Assembly (NCBI RefSeq): GCF_023094165.1
Contig: NZ_JALMDK010000017.1
Coordinates: 166,413 to 230,412 of the forward strand
DNA: 64,000 nucleotides
Direction of reading: 5' to 3'
Source of the DNA: Crossiella sp. S99.2
GTDB taxonomy: Bacteria; Actinomycetota; Actinomycetes; Mycobacteriales; Pseudonocardiaceae
Each line of letters starts with the position of its first letter. The stretch's first letter is position 1. Of this stretch, positions 51,401 through 61,800 are shown piece after piece. Under the pieces are notes generated by a model. That model did not search any database. It was given only the letters and a program-made list of their open reading frames with translations, and was not told where the DNA came from. The position numbers and the translations under genes were made by a program.

Positions 51401-52765
51401 GGTGGCCTGATCGACCTCCCCGAGTCCCTCGACAAACGGGCGTTGACCACGCTCTGCTCGGTGCTGGCCCGCCCCGAGGGCGAGGACCAGCTCGCCATCC
51501 GCCCCGCCGGCGCCTACGCCCGGCGGCTCCTCCGCGCCGCGCCCAGGAAGGCCGCGCGCGAGTGGCGCCCACGGGACACCGCCCTCATCACCGGCGGCAC
51601 CGGCGGACTCGGCGCGCACCTGGCCCGCTGGCTGGCCCGCAACGGCGCCCGGCACATCGTGCTCACCAGCCGCCGCGGCGACCAGGCACCTGGAGCGACC
51701 GAGCTGATCACCGAGCTGACCGGACTCGGGGTGACCGCCCAGGTCCTGGCCTGCGATCTGGCGGACCGGGATTCAGTCGCCGCGCTCGTCAACAGGATCG
51801 ACCGGCCGGAGGCCCCGCTGCGGGTGGTGGTGCACGCCGCCGGGGTCAACCGCGAAGCGCCGCTGACGCAGAGCACCCCAAGAGAGATGCGCGATGTGCT
51901 GTCCGGCAAGGTCTTCGGCGCCCGGCACCTGGCCGACCTGCTCGCCCCGCGATCACTGGACGCGCTGATCCTCTACTCCTCGATCTCCGGGATCTGGGGC
52001 GCGGGCAACCACACGGCGTACGCGGCGGGCAACGCCTTCCTGGACGCCTTCGCCCAGCACTGCCGCGGCCGCGACCTCCCGGCACACGCGGTCGCCTGGG
52101 GACCGTGGGCCGGCGGCGGGATGGCGACCGAGGACAACGCGTTCCGGGAACGGCTCGCCGCGCACGGTCTGTCCACAATGGAGCCTGACCGCGCCCTCGC
52201 CGCACTGCAACAGATCCTGGACCAGGACGAGGTGAGCAGCGTCGTCGCCGACGTGGACTGGACGCGGTTCGCCCCCGCCTTCACTCTGACCCGCCCGAGC
52301 CCGCTGCTCGCCGAACTGCCCGAGGCCCAGCTCCAGGAATCGACCGCGCCCCAGGACAATTCGACACTCACCGAGCAGTTGACCGGGCTGTCACCGCGGC
52401 AGCGTGAGCGCGCGCTGCTGAAGCTGGTGCGGACGCAGGTGGCGGAGATCCTCGGCCACGCGGACGCCGAGGACGTCGGATCCGCGCGCAGTTTCAAAAG
52501 CCTCGGCTTCGAGTCGCTGACCGCCGTCCGGCTGCGCAACCAGCTCGCCGCGGCCACCGGCCTGCGCCTGCCGAGCACCATGATCTTCGATCATCCCACG
52601 CCCGCAACGCTGTCCGCCTTCCTGAGCGGCAAGATCCCGCTCCCGGCGGGCGCGGCACACCAGCCGGTGCGCACCCAACCGGATGCCGCGGCGCCCGAGG
52701 ATCTCGCGACAGCCACCGACGAGGAGCTGTTCAGCATCCTGGACAACGAATTCCAGGCGCCGTAG
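45428..52765 (+). CDS. Type I modular PKS: KSQ-AT-ACP loading module plus KS-AT-KR-ACP module 1
   Basis: A 2445-residue PKS. The loading module has a KS whose active Cys is Gln175 (DTAQSSSL), with His310 and His350 kept. Its AT carries GHSIGE (Ser619) and HAFH (710-713), and its ACP Ser is 915. It should decarboxylate malonyl-ACP to an acetyl starter. Module 1 has KS Cys1139 and a malonyl-type AT (Ser1580, HAFH 1671-1674). Its KR has TGGTGGLG at about 2055, Tyr2198, and Trp2190 plus His2195 with no LDD motif, so an A-type (L-hydroxyl) outcome is predicted. The ACP Ser is 2363. There is no DH or ER. GGGGGG upstream favours ATG 45428. The acidic C-terminal tail (TDEELFSILDNEF) suits docking to the next PKS. 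Confidence 0.95.
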   Translation: MVNAANGAAHDDAIAVTGIACRLPGSADPLAFWQLLRNGRSAIAPVPPNRPPALSTGSETRYECGFLDEVDGFDAGFFRIPPREAAMMDPQQRLMLELGWEALEDGRLRPADLDGTRTGVFLGAIWDDYTTLLNQGGSESFNQHSLTGTQRAILANRLSYTLGLRGPSLTVDTAQSSSLVAVHLACESLRTGESTLALAGGVNLIIAAESTARTAAFGGLSPDSRCFTFDHRANGYVRGEGGGLVLLKPLARAIEDGDTVYCVIRGSAVNNDGGTHGLTVPSATAQADVLRRAHERAGIDPAEVQYVELHGTGTRVGDPVEAAALGAALGSARSPGDRLVVGSAKTNVGHLEGGAGIVGLLKAILSIRHRELPPSLNFETPHPEIDLDQLNLKVQAELTSWPHPDRPLIAGVSSFGMGGTNCHVVLAEPPDIEAPVASEPGAAVVPWVLSGTTDQALRAQAAKLAGRSDPRPVDVAYSLATTRTHFPHRAAVIASTATEFSTALTELAAGRPHPAVVRNRLDNGAPSLVFMFSGQGSQHPGMGSQLYQTHPVFAAALDEICAELDPHLDHPLREVMFDQHSALLTQTLYTQTALFALELALFRLVTHYGLQPDYLIGHSIGELTAACAAGVLNLPDACSLVATRARLMNTLPPGAMLNIQTTTDLPDHIDIAAYNSPTHTVASGSIEDIDQLAELLYSKGIKTRRLHVAHAFHSAHTEPILRAFTEHAATLSYRAPTIPIISNLTGTLATQEQLSDPGYWAQLIRQPVHFGPGITTLESLGATTYLELGPDTTLATLAKHSLTTALATAVLRRDQPEPNTLTTALAQTHLHGHTLDWEALLGAHHPRPVSLPTYAFQRTRHWLNSTAQAEPTSLAALDSRTVEDLVQASVRAVLGHAPTDPVDLHSTFKDLGFESFAALELRGHLNTATNLNLPTTLLYDHATPQALIRHLSEELSGHVGVTTTAPLAHNEPIAIVGMGCRYPGGVSSPAELWQLVLQETDAISGFPIDRGWPEQVHFAPDGESYARAGGFLPDAGDFDADFFGISPHEALAMDPQQRILLEIAWEALEHAGIDPTTLPESPTGVYVGAMAEEYGPRRYEQSAELTGHRLTGTSLSIISGRIAYLLGLHGPAITTDTACSSSLVALHQAVQALRAGECTMALAGGVTVMATPGILTEFSRQRGLAPDGRCKSFAASADGTSFAEGAGLVVLQPLSAALRAGRRVFGVIRGSAINQDGASNGLTAPSGPAQQRVIHAALANAGLTADQVDAVEAHGTGTTLGDPIEAHALLATYGKHRNGQPLHLGSLKSNLGHAQAAAGIGSVIKMVQALHHATLPKTLHIDEPSPHIDWSSGTLHLLTESTPWPETDHPRRAAVSSFGISGTNAHVILEQPPAAEISTESPINTVVPWILSAKTDKALRAQATNLAHRTDLHPVDVAHALTKRTLFPHRAAVIAGNTNDFTAALVALAAGRTHPELISQVNDGGQGKLVFMFSGQGSQHPGMGSQLYQSHPVFAAALDEICTEFNTHLDHPLREVMFDRQGALLAQTRYTQPALFALELALFRLITHYGLQPDYLIGHSIGELTAAAAADVLTLPDACSLVATRARLMNTLPPGAMLNIHGTADLLDQADIAAYNSPTHTVASGSPEHIDQLAELLQAKGIKTRKLHVAHAFHSAHTEQILPEFTKHAATLTYHPPTIPIISNLTGSVATQEQLTDPGYWAQLIRQPVHFGPGITTLENLGATTYLELGPDTTLTTLTNHNTTALITATLNRTNPEPTTLTTALAQVHLHGHPLNWQTLLEPHQPQQVELPTYAFQRTRYWLNPSTAADKNGWRYRISWKQLSIQSSSRLHGRWLVVAPDGDPTADTLTQHLAGQGINILNLRLTQNDLDRSTLTDLLKSALSTGDEVTGILSLLALDDRPHSPDLPVSTGFAGTLALLQAIQDSGTIAPLWTVTHGAVATAETETPTHPDQALVWGMGRVAALELPQHWGGLIDLPESLDKRALTTLCSVLARPEGEDQLAIRPAGAYARRLLRAAPRKAAREWRPRDTALITGGTGGLGAHLARWLARNGARHIVLTSRRGDQAPGATELITELTGLGVTAQVLACDLADRDSVAALVNRIDRPEAPLRVVVHAAGVNREAPLTQSTPREMRDVLSGKVFGARHLADLLAPRSLDALILYSSISGIWGAGNHTAYAAGNAFLDAFAQHCRGRDLPAHAVAWGPWAGGGMATEDNAFRERLAAHGLSTMEPDRALAALQQILDQDEVSSVVADVDWTRFAPAFTLTRPSPLLAELPEAQLQESTAPQDNSTLTEQLTGLSPRQRERALLKLVRTQVAEILGHADAEDVGSARSFKSLGFESLTAVRLRNQLAAATGLRLPSTMIFDHPTPATLSAFLSGKIPLPAGAAHQPVRTQPDAAAPEDLATATDEELFSILDNEFQAP

Positions 52766-52814
52766 CCCGCGACCAGACCACCACAGACTCTTCTTTCGAC
52801 TGGGGACCACCGGC

Positions 52815-55800
52815 ATGAGCGACGAGAAGCTCCGCGAGTACCTCAAGCGGGCAACGGTAGACCTGCGCAAGGCGCACAAGCGCATCCAGGAACTGGAGGC
52901 CAGGGAAGGCGAGCCCATCGCGATCGTGGGCATGGGTTGCCGTTTTCCCGGCGGGGTCACCTCGGCGGACGAACTGTGGCAGCTCGTCCGCGCGGAAACC
53001 GATGCCATCTCAGGGCTGCCCACCAATCGCGGCTGGCCGATCGAGGACCTCTACGACCCCGAACCGGGAAAGCCGGGCAAGGTCTACGTCCGCGAGGCCG
53101 GCTTCCTGCACGACGCGGGCGAGTTCGACGCCGAGTTCTTCGGCATCAGCCCGCGCGAAGCCCTCGCCATGGACCCGCAACAGCGCATCCTGCTCGAAAT
53201 CGCCTGGGAAGCCTTGGAACACGCGGGCATCGACCCCACCAGCCTCGGCGAAACCGCCACGGGCGTGTTCACCGGGGTGACGGCTCAGGAGTACGGACCT
53301 CGGCTGCACGAGCCCGCGGACGAGCTGACCGGCCACCACCTCACCGGCACCCTGGTCAGCGTCGCCTCCGGCCGGATCGCCTACACCCTTGGCCTGCAAG
53401 GCCCAGCGGTCAGTATCGACACCGCGTGCTCTTCCTCACTGGTCGCCATCCACCAGGCGGTCCGGTCCCTGCGGGCCGGTGAGTGCACGATGGCCCTGGC
53501 CGGTGGTGTCACGGTGATGGCCACCCCCGGCGTGCTGACCGAGTTCAGCCGTCAGCGTGGTCTGGCCCCCGACGGCCGTTGCAAGTCCTTCGCCGCCACC
53601 GCCGACGGCACCAGCTTCGCCGAGGGCGCCGGACTCCTTGTGCTGCAACCCCTTTCGGCCGCCCTTCAGCAGGGGCGTCAAGTCCTGGCCGTGATCCGCG
53701 GCTCGGCGATCAACCAGGACGGCGCCTCCAACGGCCTGACCGCACCGAACGGCCCGTCGCAGCAACGCGTCATCCAGGCCGCGCTCGCCAACGCCGGCCT
53801 GAGCCCGGACCAGGTCGACGTGGTCGAGGCGCACGGCACCGGCACCACCCTCGGCGACCCCATCGAAGCCCAGGCCCTGCTGGACACCTACGGCGAGCAC
53901 CACCACGACCGGCCGCTCTACCTCGGCTCGCTGAAGTCCAACATCGGCCACACCCAGGCCGCCGCCGGGGTCGCCAGCGTGATCAAGATGGCCTACGCCC
54001 TGAACCACCCCACCCTGCCCAAAACCCTGCACGTCGACGAGCCTTCGCCGCACATCGACTGGTCCACCGGCACCCTGCGGCTGCTCACCGAGAGCACGCC
54101 CTGGCCCGAGACCGGCCGGCCACGCCGCGCGGGCATCTCCTCCTTCGGCATCAGCGGCACCAACGCGCACCTCATCCTCGAACAACCCCCGGCCACCACC
54201 GAGCCGACCGCCGAGGTCACCGAAGACGCGATCGTGCCGTGGGTCCTCTCCGCGCGAACCGATCAGGCCCTGCGGGCCCAGGCCAGAAACCTGGCCCGCC
54301 TGTCCGATCCGCGCCCGGCCGACGTGGCCCACGCCCTGGCCACCACCCGCGCCCAGCTCCCGCACCGCGCCGCGGTCATCGCCAGCACCGCCACGGAGTT
54401 CACGGCCGCACTCGAAGAACTCGCCGCAGGTCGGCCGCACCCCGCCCTGCTGATCCACCGACTCGACCAGTCCGGCAACGGCGGCGATGACAACGGCGTG
54501 GTGTTCGTCTTCCCTGGCCAGGGCGGGCAGTGGTCCGGCATGGGCGCCGAACTGTACGAGCACTTCCCCGTCTTCCGCGAACACCTCGAAGCCTGTGCCA
54601 AGGCCATCGACGAGTTCACCGACTGGTCCCTGCTGGATGTCCTCCTGCAACGCCCCGGCGCCGCATCATTAGCACGCGTCGACGTCGTCCAGCCCGCGCT
54701 GTTCGCGATCATGGTGTCCCTGGCCCGGCTGTGGGAACACCACGGAATCAAGCCGCAGGCGGTCATCGGCCACTCCCAGGGCGAGATCGCCGCCGCCCAC
54801 ATCAGCGGTGCGCTGAGCCTCGCCGACGCCGCCCGGGTAGTGACCCTGCGCAGCCAGCTGCTGATCCGGCTGGCGGGCACCGGTGGCATGGCCGCCCTGA
54901 CCCTGCCGACGGAACAGGTTCGACAGCTCCTGACCGAGGACTACCCCGAGCTGTCCATCGCCGCGATCAACGGCCCGGCCACCACCATCGTCTCCGGCCC
55001 CACCTCAGCCCTCGAACGCCTGCTCGCCCAGCTCACCGACCAGGGCGTGCAGGCCCGCGCGATCAAGGTGGACTACGCCTCGCACTGCGCCGAAGTCGAC
55101 ATCCTCGCCGAAGACATCCACGCCGCACTGGCCCCCATCACCCCGCAGCCGGCCGAAATCCCGTTCTACTCCACCCTCACCGGCGACTGCATCGACACCA
55201 CCACGCTCACCGCCGCGTACTGGCACAACAACCTGCGCAACACCGTCCGATTCGACCAGGCAGTGCAAGCCCTGCTGCGGGACGGCTACCGCGCCTTCCT
55301 GGAAACCAGCCCGCACCCCGTCCTGAACCCGACCCTCCAGGACACCCTCACCAGTCACCCTAGAGCCCACACCCTGATCACCCTGCGCCGCAACCAACCC
55401 GAGGTCCACACCTTCACCACCGCACTCGCCCAGGCTCACCTGCACGGCCACGGCCTCGACTGGCAGGCCGTCCTCGGCACAACAAACCCGCGCCCGATTT
55501 CCCTGCCCACGTATGCCTTCCAGCGGTCCCACTACTGGCTCACCAGCACCGAAAGCGGCGACCCCACCCAACTCGGCCAGCAGTCCGCCGAACACCCCTT
55601 GCTCAGCGCGGTCGTCGACCTGCCCGGCAACGGCACCGTGTTCACCGGCCGGATCTCCCTGGCCACCCACCCCTGGATCGCCGACCACCGAGTCCACGAC
55701 ACCGCACTACTCCCGGGAACCGCGTTCCTGGACCTGGCGATCTACGCCGCCCGGCACGCCGAGTGCAACCACATCACCGAACTCACCCTGCACACCCCGC

Positions 55801-58800
55801 TGCGGGTGGGCGAGGCGGACACCGTCCAGCTGCACCTGCACCTGACCACGGACACCGAGGGCGGGCACGCCCTGACCGTCCACTCGCGACCCAGCACCGG
55901 CAGTTGGGTGCTGCACGCCACCGCCCTGCTCGCCACCACCCACCAGCCACCGCCACCCGCAACGCCCTGGCCCCCGGCCGCCACCCCGCTGCCCACCGCG
56001 GACCTCTACCACGACCTCGCCGACACCGGCCTCCACTACGGCCCACTCTTCCAGGGCCTGCACTCCGCCTGGCACAACGGAAACACCGTCCACGGCGCCG
56101 CCGCCCTGCCCCCGGGCACCGAACCGGGCAACTTCCACTTCCACCCGGCGCTGCTCGACGCCGCCCTGCACACCACGGCCCTGCGCACCCCGTTCACCAC
56201 CCCGCAGCTGCCGTTCGCCTGGCGGGACGTCCACCTGCACACCGCCGAACCCACCCAGGCCACCGCCCTGCACGTGCACACCACCGGTCAGGACCAGCAC
56301 CAGAGCCTGACGGTCACCGGAACCGACGGCGCGCCCCTGCTTACCATCGGCAACCTCACCCTGCGCCCCCTGCCCGCGGGTCAACTCACCAACCCCCAGC
56401 ACAACAGCCTGTTCCACCTCACCTGGCTGGCCCGGGAAACCGACGCTGCCGAGGCAGCCGACTGGACCGTGCTGGTCGCCAACACCGACCGCGCCCACCT
56501 GCACGCCACCCTGTCCCAGCACCTCAACACCACGATCAACACCCCGCGCGCTGTGGTCCTGCCGCTGATCAGCACCCCAAGCGACGACAACCCCGCTGAC
56601 CAGGCCGTCGAACTCACCACCGCCCTGCTCGCCCACCTGCAGAACTGGCTCACCACCAGCGAAAACCCACACCTGATCGTGCTCACCCACGGCGCGATCA
56701 CCACCAACACCGGCGACACCGTCACCGATCTGCCCGCCGCCGCGGCCTGGGGACTGCTGCGCAGCGCGCAAACCGAACACCCCGGCCGCATCCTCATCGC
56801 CGATATCGACGACGACCCCAACACCCACCTCGCCCTGTCCACCGCACTGTCCGCCGCCCTGACCCACGGCGAAGACCAGATCGCGGTCCGCAACGGCACC
56901 CTGCTCATCCCCCGCCTCGCCCGTACCGAGTCCACAGTGGACCAGTCCGAAAAGGACTTTGGCCACGGCACGATCCTGATCACCGGCGGCACCGGCACCC
57001 TCGGCACCGCCCTCGCCAGCCACCTGATCACGAACCACCAAGCCCAGCGGCTGCTGCTGGCCTCCCGCCGCGGCCCCAACGCCCCAGGCGCCCAACAGCT
57101 ACACGACGAACTCACCCAGTCCGGCGCACACGTCGAGATCATCGCCTGCGACCTCACCGACTCCGCGGCCGTGGCCACGCTGGTGGACGGTATCCCCGCC
57201 GAACACCCACTCACCGCGATCTTCCACACCGCCGGAGTCCTCGACGACGCCACCCTCACCACACTCACCCCCGCCCAGCTCGCCCACGTCGTCACCGCCA
57301 AGGCCCGCAGCGCCTACCTGCTGCACCACCACACCCGCGACCACAACCTGACCGCGTTCGTCCTGTACTCCTCGCTGGCCGGCATCCTCGGCAACCCGGG
57401 CCAGGCCAACTACGCCGCGGCGAACACCTTCCTCGACGCCCTCGCCCACCACCGCCACGCCCAGGGACGAGTTGCCACCAGCCTCGCCTGGGGCCTCTGG
57501 GCCGAAGCCAGCGGTATGACCGGCCATCTCACCGAGACTGACCAGCGGCGCCTGATCACCAGCGGCATCACCCCGCTCGACACCGAGCACGCCCTCGCCC
57601 TGCTCGACCTCAGCCTGACCCACCCGGATCCGGTGACCATCCCGGCCCGCCTCAACCCAGCCCGGCTCAACAGCACCAGCCCACGCCCACTACTCGCCAA
57701 CCTGGCCCCGGCCCGCTCCACCGCAACCGGGTTGCCAACCCAACTCGCCCAGCAAACCCCGGCCGAGCAAGAACAAACCCTGCTCGCCCTCATCCACACC
57801 CACGCCCTCGCCGTACTGGGCCACCCCTCCACCCACCGCCTCGACCCCGAACAAGCCTTCCAGCAACTGGGCTTCGACTCCCTCACCGCGGTCGAACTCC
57901 GCAACAACCTCACCACCGCGACCGGCCACCGCCTGCCCGCCACGGCGATCTTCGACCACCCCACCCTCACCGCCCTGGCCCACTTCCTGCGTGATCAACT
58001 ACTCGCCAACCAGGCTGCCACCCCCACCACGCTGGAAGTCCTGCAGCCCAACGAGCCCATCGCGATCGTGGGTATCGGCTGCCGCTTCCCACACGGCGTC
58101 AGCAACGGCGAAGACCTCTGGCAACTGGTCGCCAACGGCACCAACGCCGTCGGCGACTTCCCCGAGGACCGTGGCTGGCACAGCGACCTCTACCACCCGG
58201 ACCCCGATCACCCCGGCACCACGTACACCCAGCGGGCCGGTTTCCTCGCCAACGCCGCCGGTTTCGACGCGGACTTCTTCGGCATCAACCCACGCGAAGC
58301 CCTCGCCATGGACCCCCAGCAACGACTCCTGCTCGAAATCGCCTGGGAGGCCCTGGAACACGCCAACATCAACCCCAGCACGCTGCGCGAGAGCCAAACC
58401 GGGGTGTTCACCGGCCTCATGCACAGCGACTACGCCACCCGCCTGTCCCAGGTCTCCCCCGATCTGGAGGGCTACCTCGGCACCGGCACCGGTAGCAGCG
58501 TCGCCTCTGGCCGCATCGCCTACACCCTTGGCCTGCAAGGCCCCGCGGTCAGCATCGACACCGCCTGTTCGTCCTCACTGGTCGCCATCCACCAGGCCGT
58601 ACAGGCGTTGCGCAGCGGGGACTGCACCATGGCGCTGGCCGGCGGTGTCACCGTGATGGTCACCCCCGGCGTGCTCACCGAGTTCAGCCGCCAGCGCGGC
58701 CTGGCCGCCGACGGCCACTGCAAATCCTTCGCCGCGGCCGCCGACGGCACCAGCTTCGCCGAAGGCGCCGGACTCGTTGTGCTGCAACCCCTCTCCGCCG

Positions 58801-61800
58801 CAGTACGCGAAGGCCGCCAAGTCCTGGCCGTCATCCGAGGCACCGCCGTCAACCAGGACGGCGCCTCCAACGGCCTCACCGCCCCCAACGGCCCGTCCCA
58901 GCAACGCGTGATCCAGGCTGCCCTGGCCAACGCCGGCCTGACCCCCGGTGAAGTCGACGCGGTCGAAGCGCACGGCACCGGCACCACGCTCGGCGACCCC
59001 ATCGAAGCCCAGGCCCTGCTGGCCACCTACGGCAACCAACGCGCAGGCCGGCCGCTCTACCTCGGCTCGCTCAAGTCGAACCTCGGCCACACCCAGGCCG
59101 CCGCCGGTATCGCCGGTGTCATCAAGATGGTGCACGCCCTGAACCACGCCACCCTGCCCAAAACCCTGCACGTCGACCAGCCCACGCCCCACGTCGACTG
59201 GTCCAGCGGCACCGTGCAGCTGCTCACCGAAAGCACGCCCTGGCCCGAGACCGACCACCCTCGTCGCGCCGGCGTGTCCTCCTTCGGCATCAGCGGCACC
59301 AACGCCCACGTAATCCTCGAACAACCGCCCACCGCCGAGCCCCCGACCGAAACGCCCAGTGACGCGGTCGTGCCGTGGGTGCTCTCCGCAAAGTCCGATC
59401 AGGCCCTGCGCGCCCAAGCCAGAAACCTGGCCCGCCGGACCGACCTCCACCCGGTCGACGTGGCCCACACCTTGGCCACCCGCGCCCAGTTCCCGCACCG
59501 AGCCGCGGTCATTGCCAGCGACAGCAAGGACTTCGCAACAGCACTGGAAGAACTCGCCGCAGGCCGTCCACACCCCGCACTCCTGACCCACCGGCATGAC
59601 GGCAACACCGGCGGCCTGGTCTTCATGTTCTCCGGCCAGGGCAGCCAACACCCCGGCATGGGCAGCCAGCTCTACGCCGCGAACCCAGTCTTCGCTGAAG
59701 CCCTGAACGAAATCTGCGCCGAGTTCGACAAGCACCTGGACCACCCCCTGCGCGAGGTGATGTTCGGCCAGCACACCGCACTCCTGGAACAAACCCTCTA
59801 CACCCAGCCAGCCCTGTTCGCCCTGGAACTGGCCTTGTTCCGCCTGCTCACCCACTACGGCCTACAGCCCAACTACCTGATCGGCCACTCGATCGGCGAA
59901 CTCACCGCAGCCGCAGCCGCCGAAGTCCTCACCCTCCCCGACGCCTGCAGCCTCGTCGCCACCCGAGCCCGCCTGATGAACACCCTCCCACCCGGCTCGA
60001 TGCTCAACATCCAGACCACCACCGACCTGCCAGACCACATCGACATCGCCGCCTACAACAGCCCCACCCACACCGTCGTCTCCGGATCAATCGAACACAT
60101 CGACCAACTCGCAGAACTCCTGCTGGCAAAGGGAATCAAGACCCGGAAGCTGCGCGTAGCCCACGCCTTCCACTCCGCGCACACCGAGCAGATCCTCGAA
60201 GCCTTCACCGACCACGCAGCCACCCTCACCTACCGGGCGCCCGCCATCCCGATCATCTCCAACCTCACCGGAACCCTTGCCACCCAAGAACAACTCACCG
60301 ACCCCACCTACTGGGCCCAACTCATCCGCCAACCAGTCCACTTCGGCCCCGGCATCACCACCCTCGAAAAACTCGGCGCAACCACCTACCTCGAACTCGG
60401 CCCAGACACCACCCTGACCACCCTCGCAAACCACAACACCACCGCCCTGATCACCTCAACCCTCAACCGCAACGCCCCCGAACCCACCACTCTCACCACC
60501 GCCCTCGCCCAAGCTCACCTTCACGGCCACCCGCTCAACTGGCAAGCCCTGCTCGAACCCCTTCAGCCGCAACAAGTCGAACTGCCCACCTACCCGTTCC
60601 AGCGTTCGCGCTACTGGCTGACCGAACCGCGTCAACCCGCACCGGACCAGTTCTCGGACGCGGATCTGGCGGCGCTGCTCGGCACGGTGGACGCGGACCA
60701 GCAAGCCGCCCTGCGGACCGCGCTGCCCCTGCTGTCCAGGTGGCGCCGCCAGCGCGACAGCCAGTACCGCCTCACCTGGACCCTGCTGCCCGACACCCCC
60801 CACGCTCCGGCCGGACGCTGGCTGGTCGCCATCCCGGACACCTACCTGGACGACCCACTGGGAGTACTCCAGGCGCTGACCGAGCACGGTTTCGACCCCG
60901 TCCCGGTCATCGTGGACACGCCGGAACTGATCAGCCAGGCACGGCAAGGCGACGTTCGAGGTGTGCTGTGCGTTCAGCTTGATGTGGCCGCCACGGCCGA
61001 CCTGCTGCGGGCACTGGAGGACGCCGAGGTGGCCGCGCCGGTCTGGGCGACGACCGTCGGCGCGATGCCGGTCGACGGTACGGCTGCCGACCCATCCCAG
61101 GCCCAGCTCTGGGGATTCGGCCAGGCAATGGCCACCGAGTCCCCGGCACGCTGGGGCGGGCTGGTCGACCTGCCGGGCCCGCTCGACAGCCGGGCCGGCG
61201 CGCGACTGGCCCAGGTGCTGACCGCGACCGACGGCGAGGACCAGCTCGCGATCCGGCCCGCCGGGGTGTTCGCGCGGCGGCTGATCCACCTCCCTGTCCA
61301 GGAGGACAAGGCCCGGGTGCCCGACGGCGCGACCGTCCTGATCACCGGCTGCGACAGCCTCCTGGCCGCACCCGCGGCCCGCTGGCTGGCTCAGCACGGC
61401 GCCGAACGATTCGTGCTGGTGGCCGAGACGCCGGTGCCGGAACTCCACGCCAGTCTCCTCGGGAGCGGGGCATCCGTGGACCTGGTAAGGGGATCCGCGG
61501 CCGACCGGGCGTTGCTGGCCGAGGTCATCAACGGCATCCCCGACACGCACCCACTCGCCGTCGTCGTCCACAGTGCACAGTCCACAGTGGACGAAGCAGT
61601 CGTGCTGGACGAGCTGACCGCCGAACTGGACCTGGCGGCCTTCGTGCTGTTCTCCGCCGCGCCGGAGTTACCCGGTTCCGCGCCCGCGCAGGCCGCCATG
61701 CAGGCGCTCGCCCAACGACGCGGCGCCCTGCACGTGGGCTGGGGGCCAACGCAGGACGGCCAGGCGCTCGGCCTGCGCGGCCTGTCGCCCGAGCTGGCCA

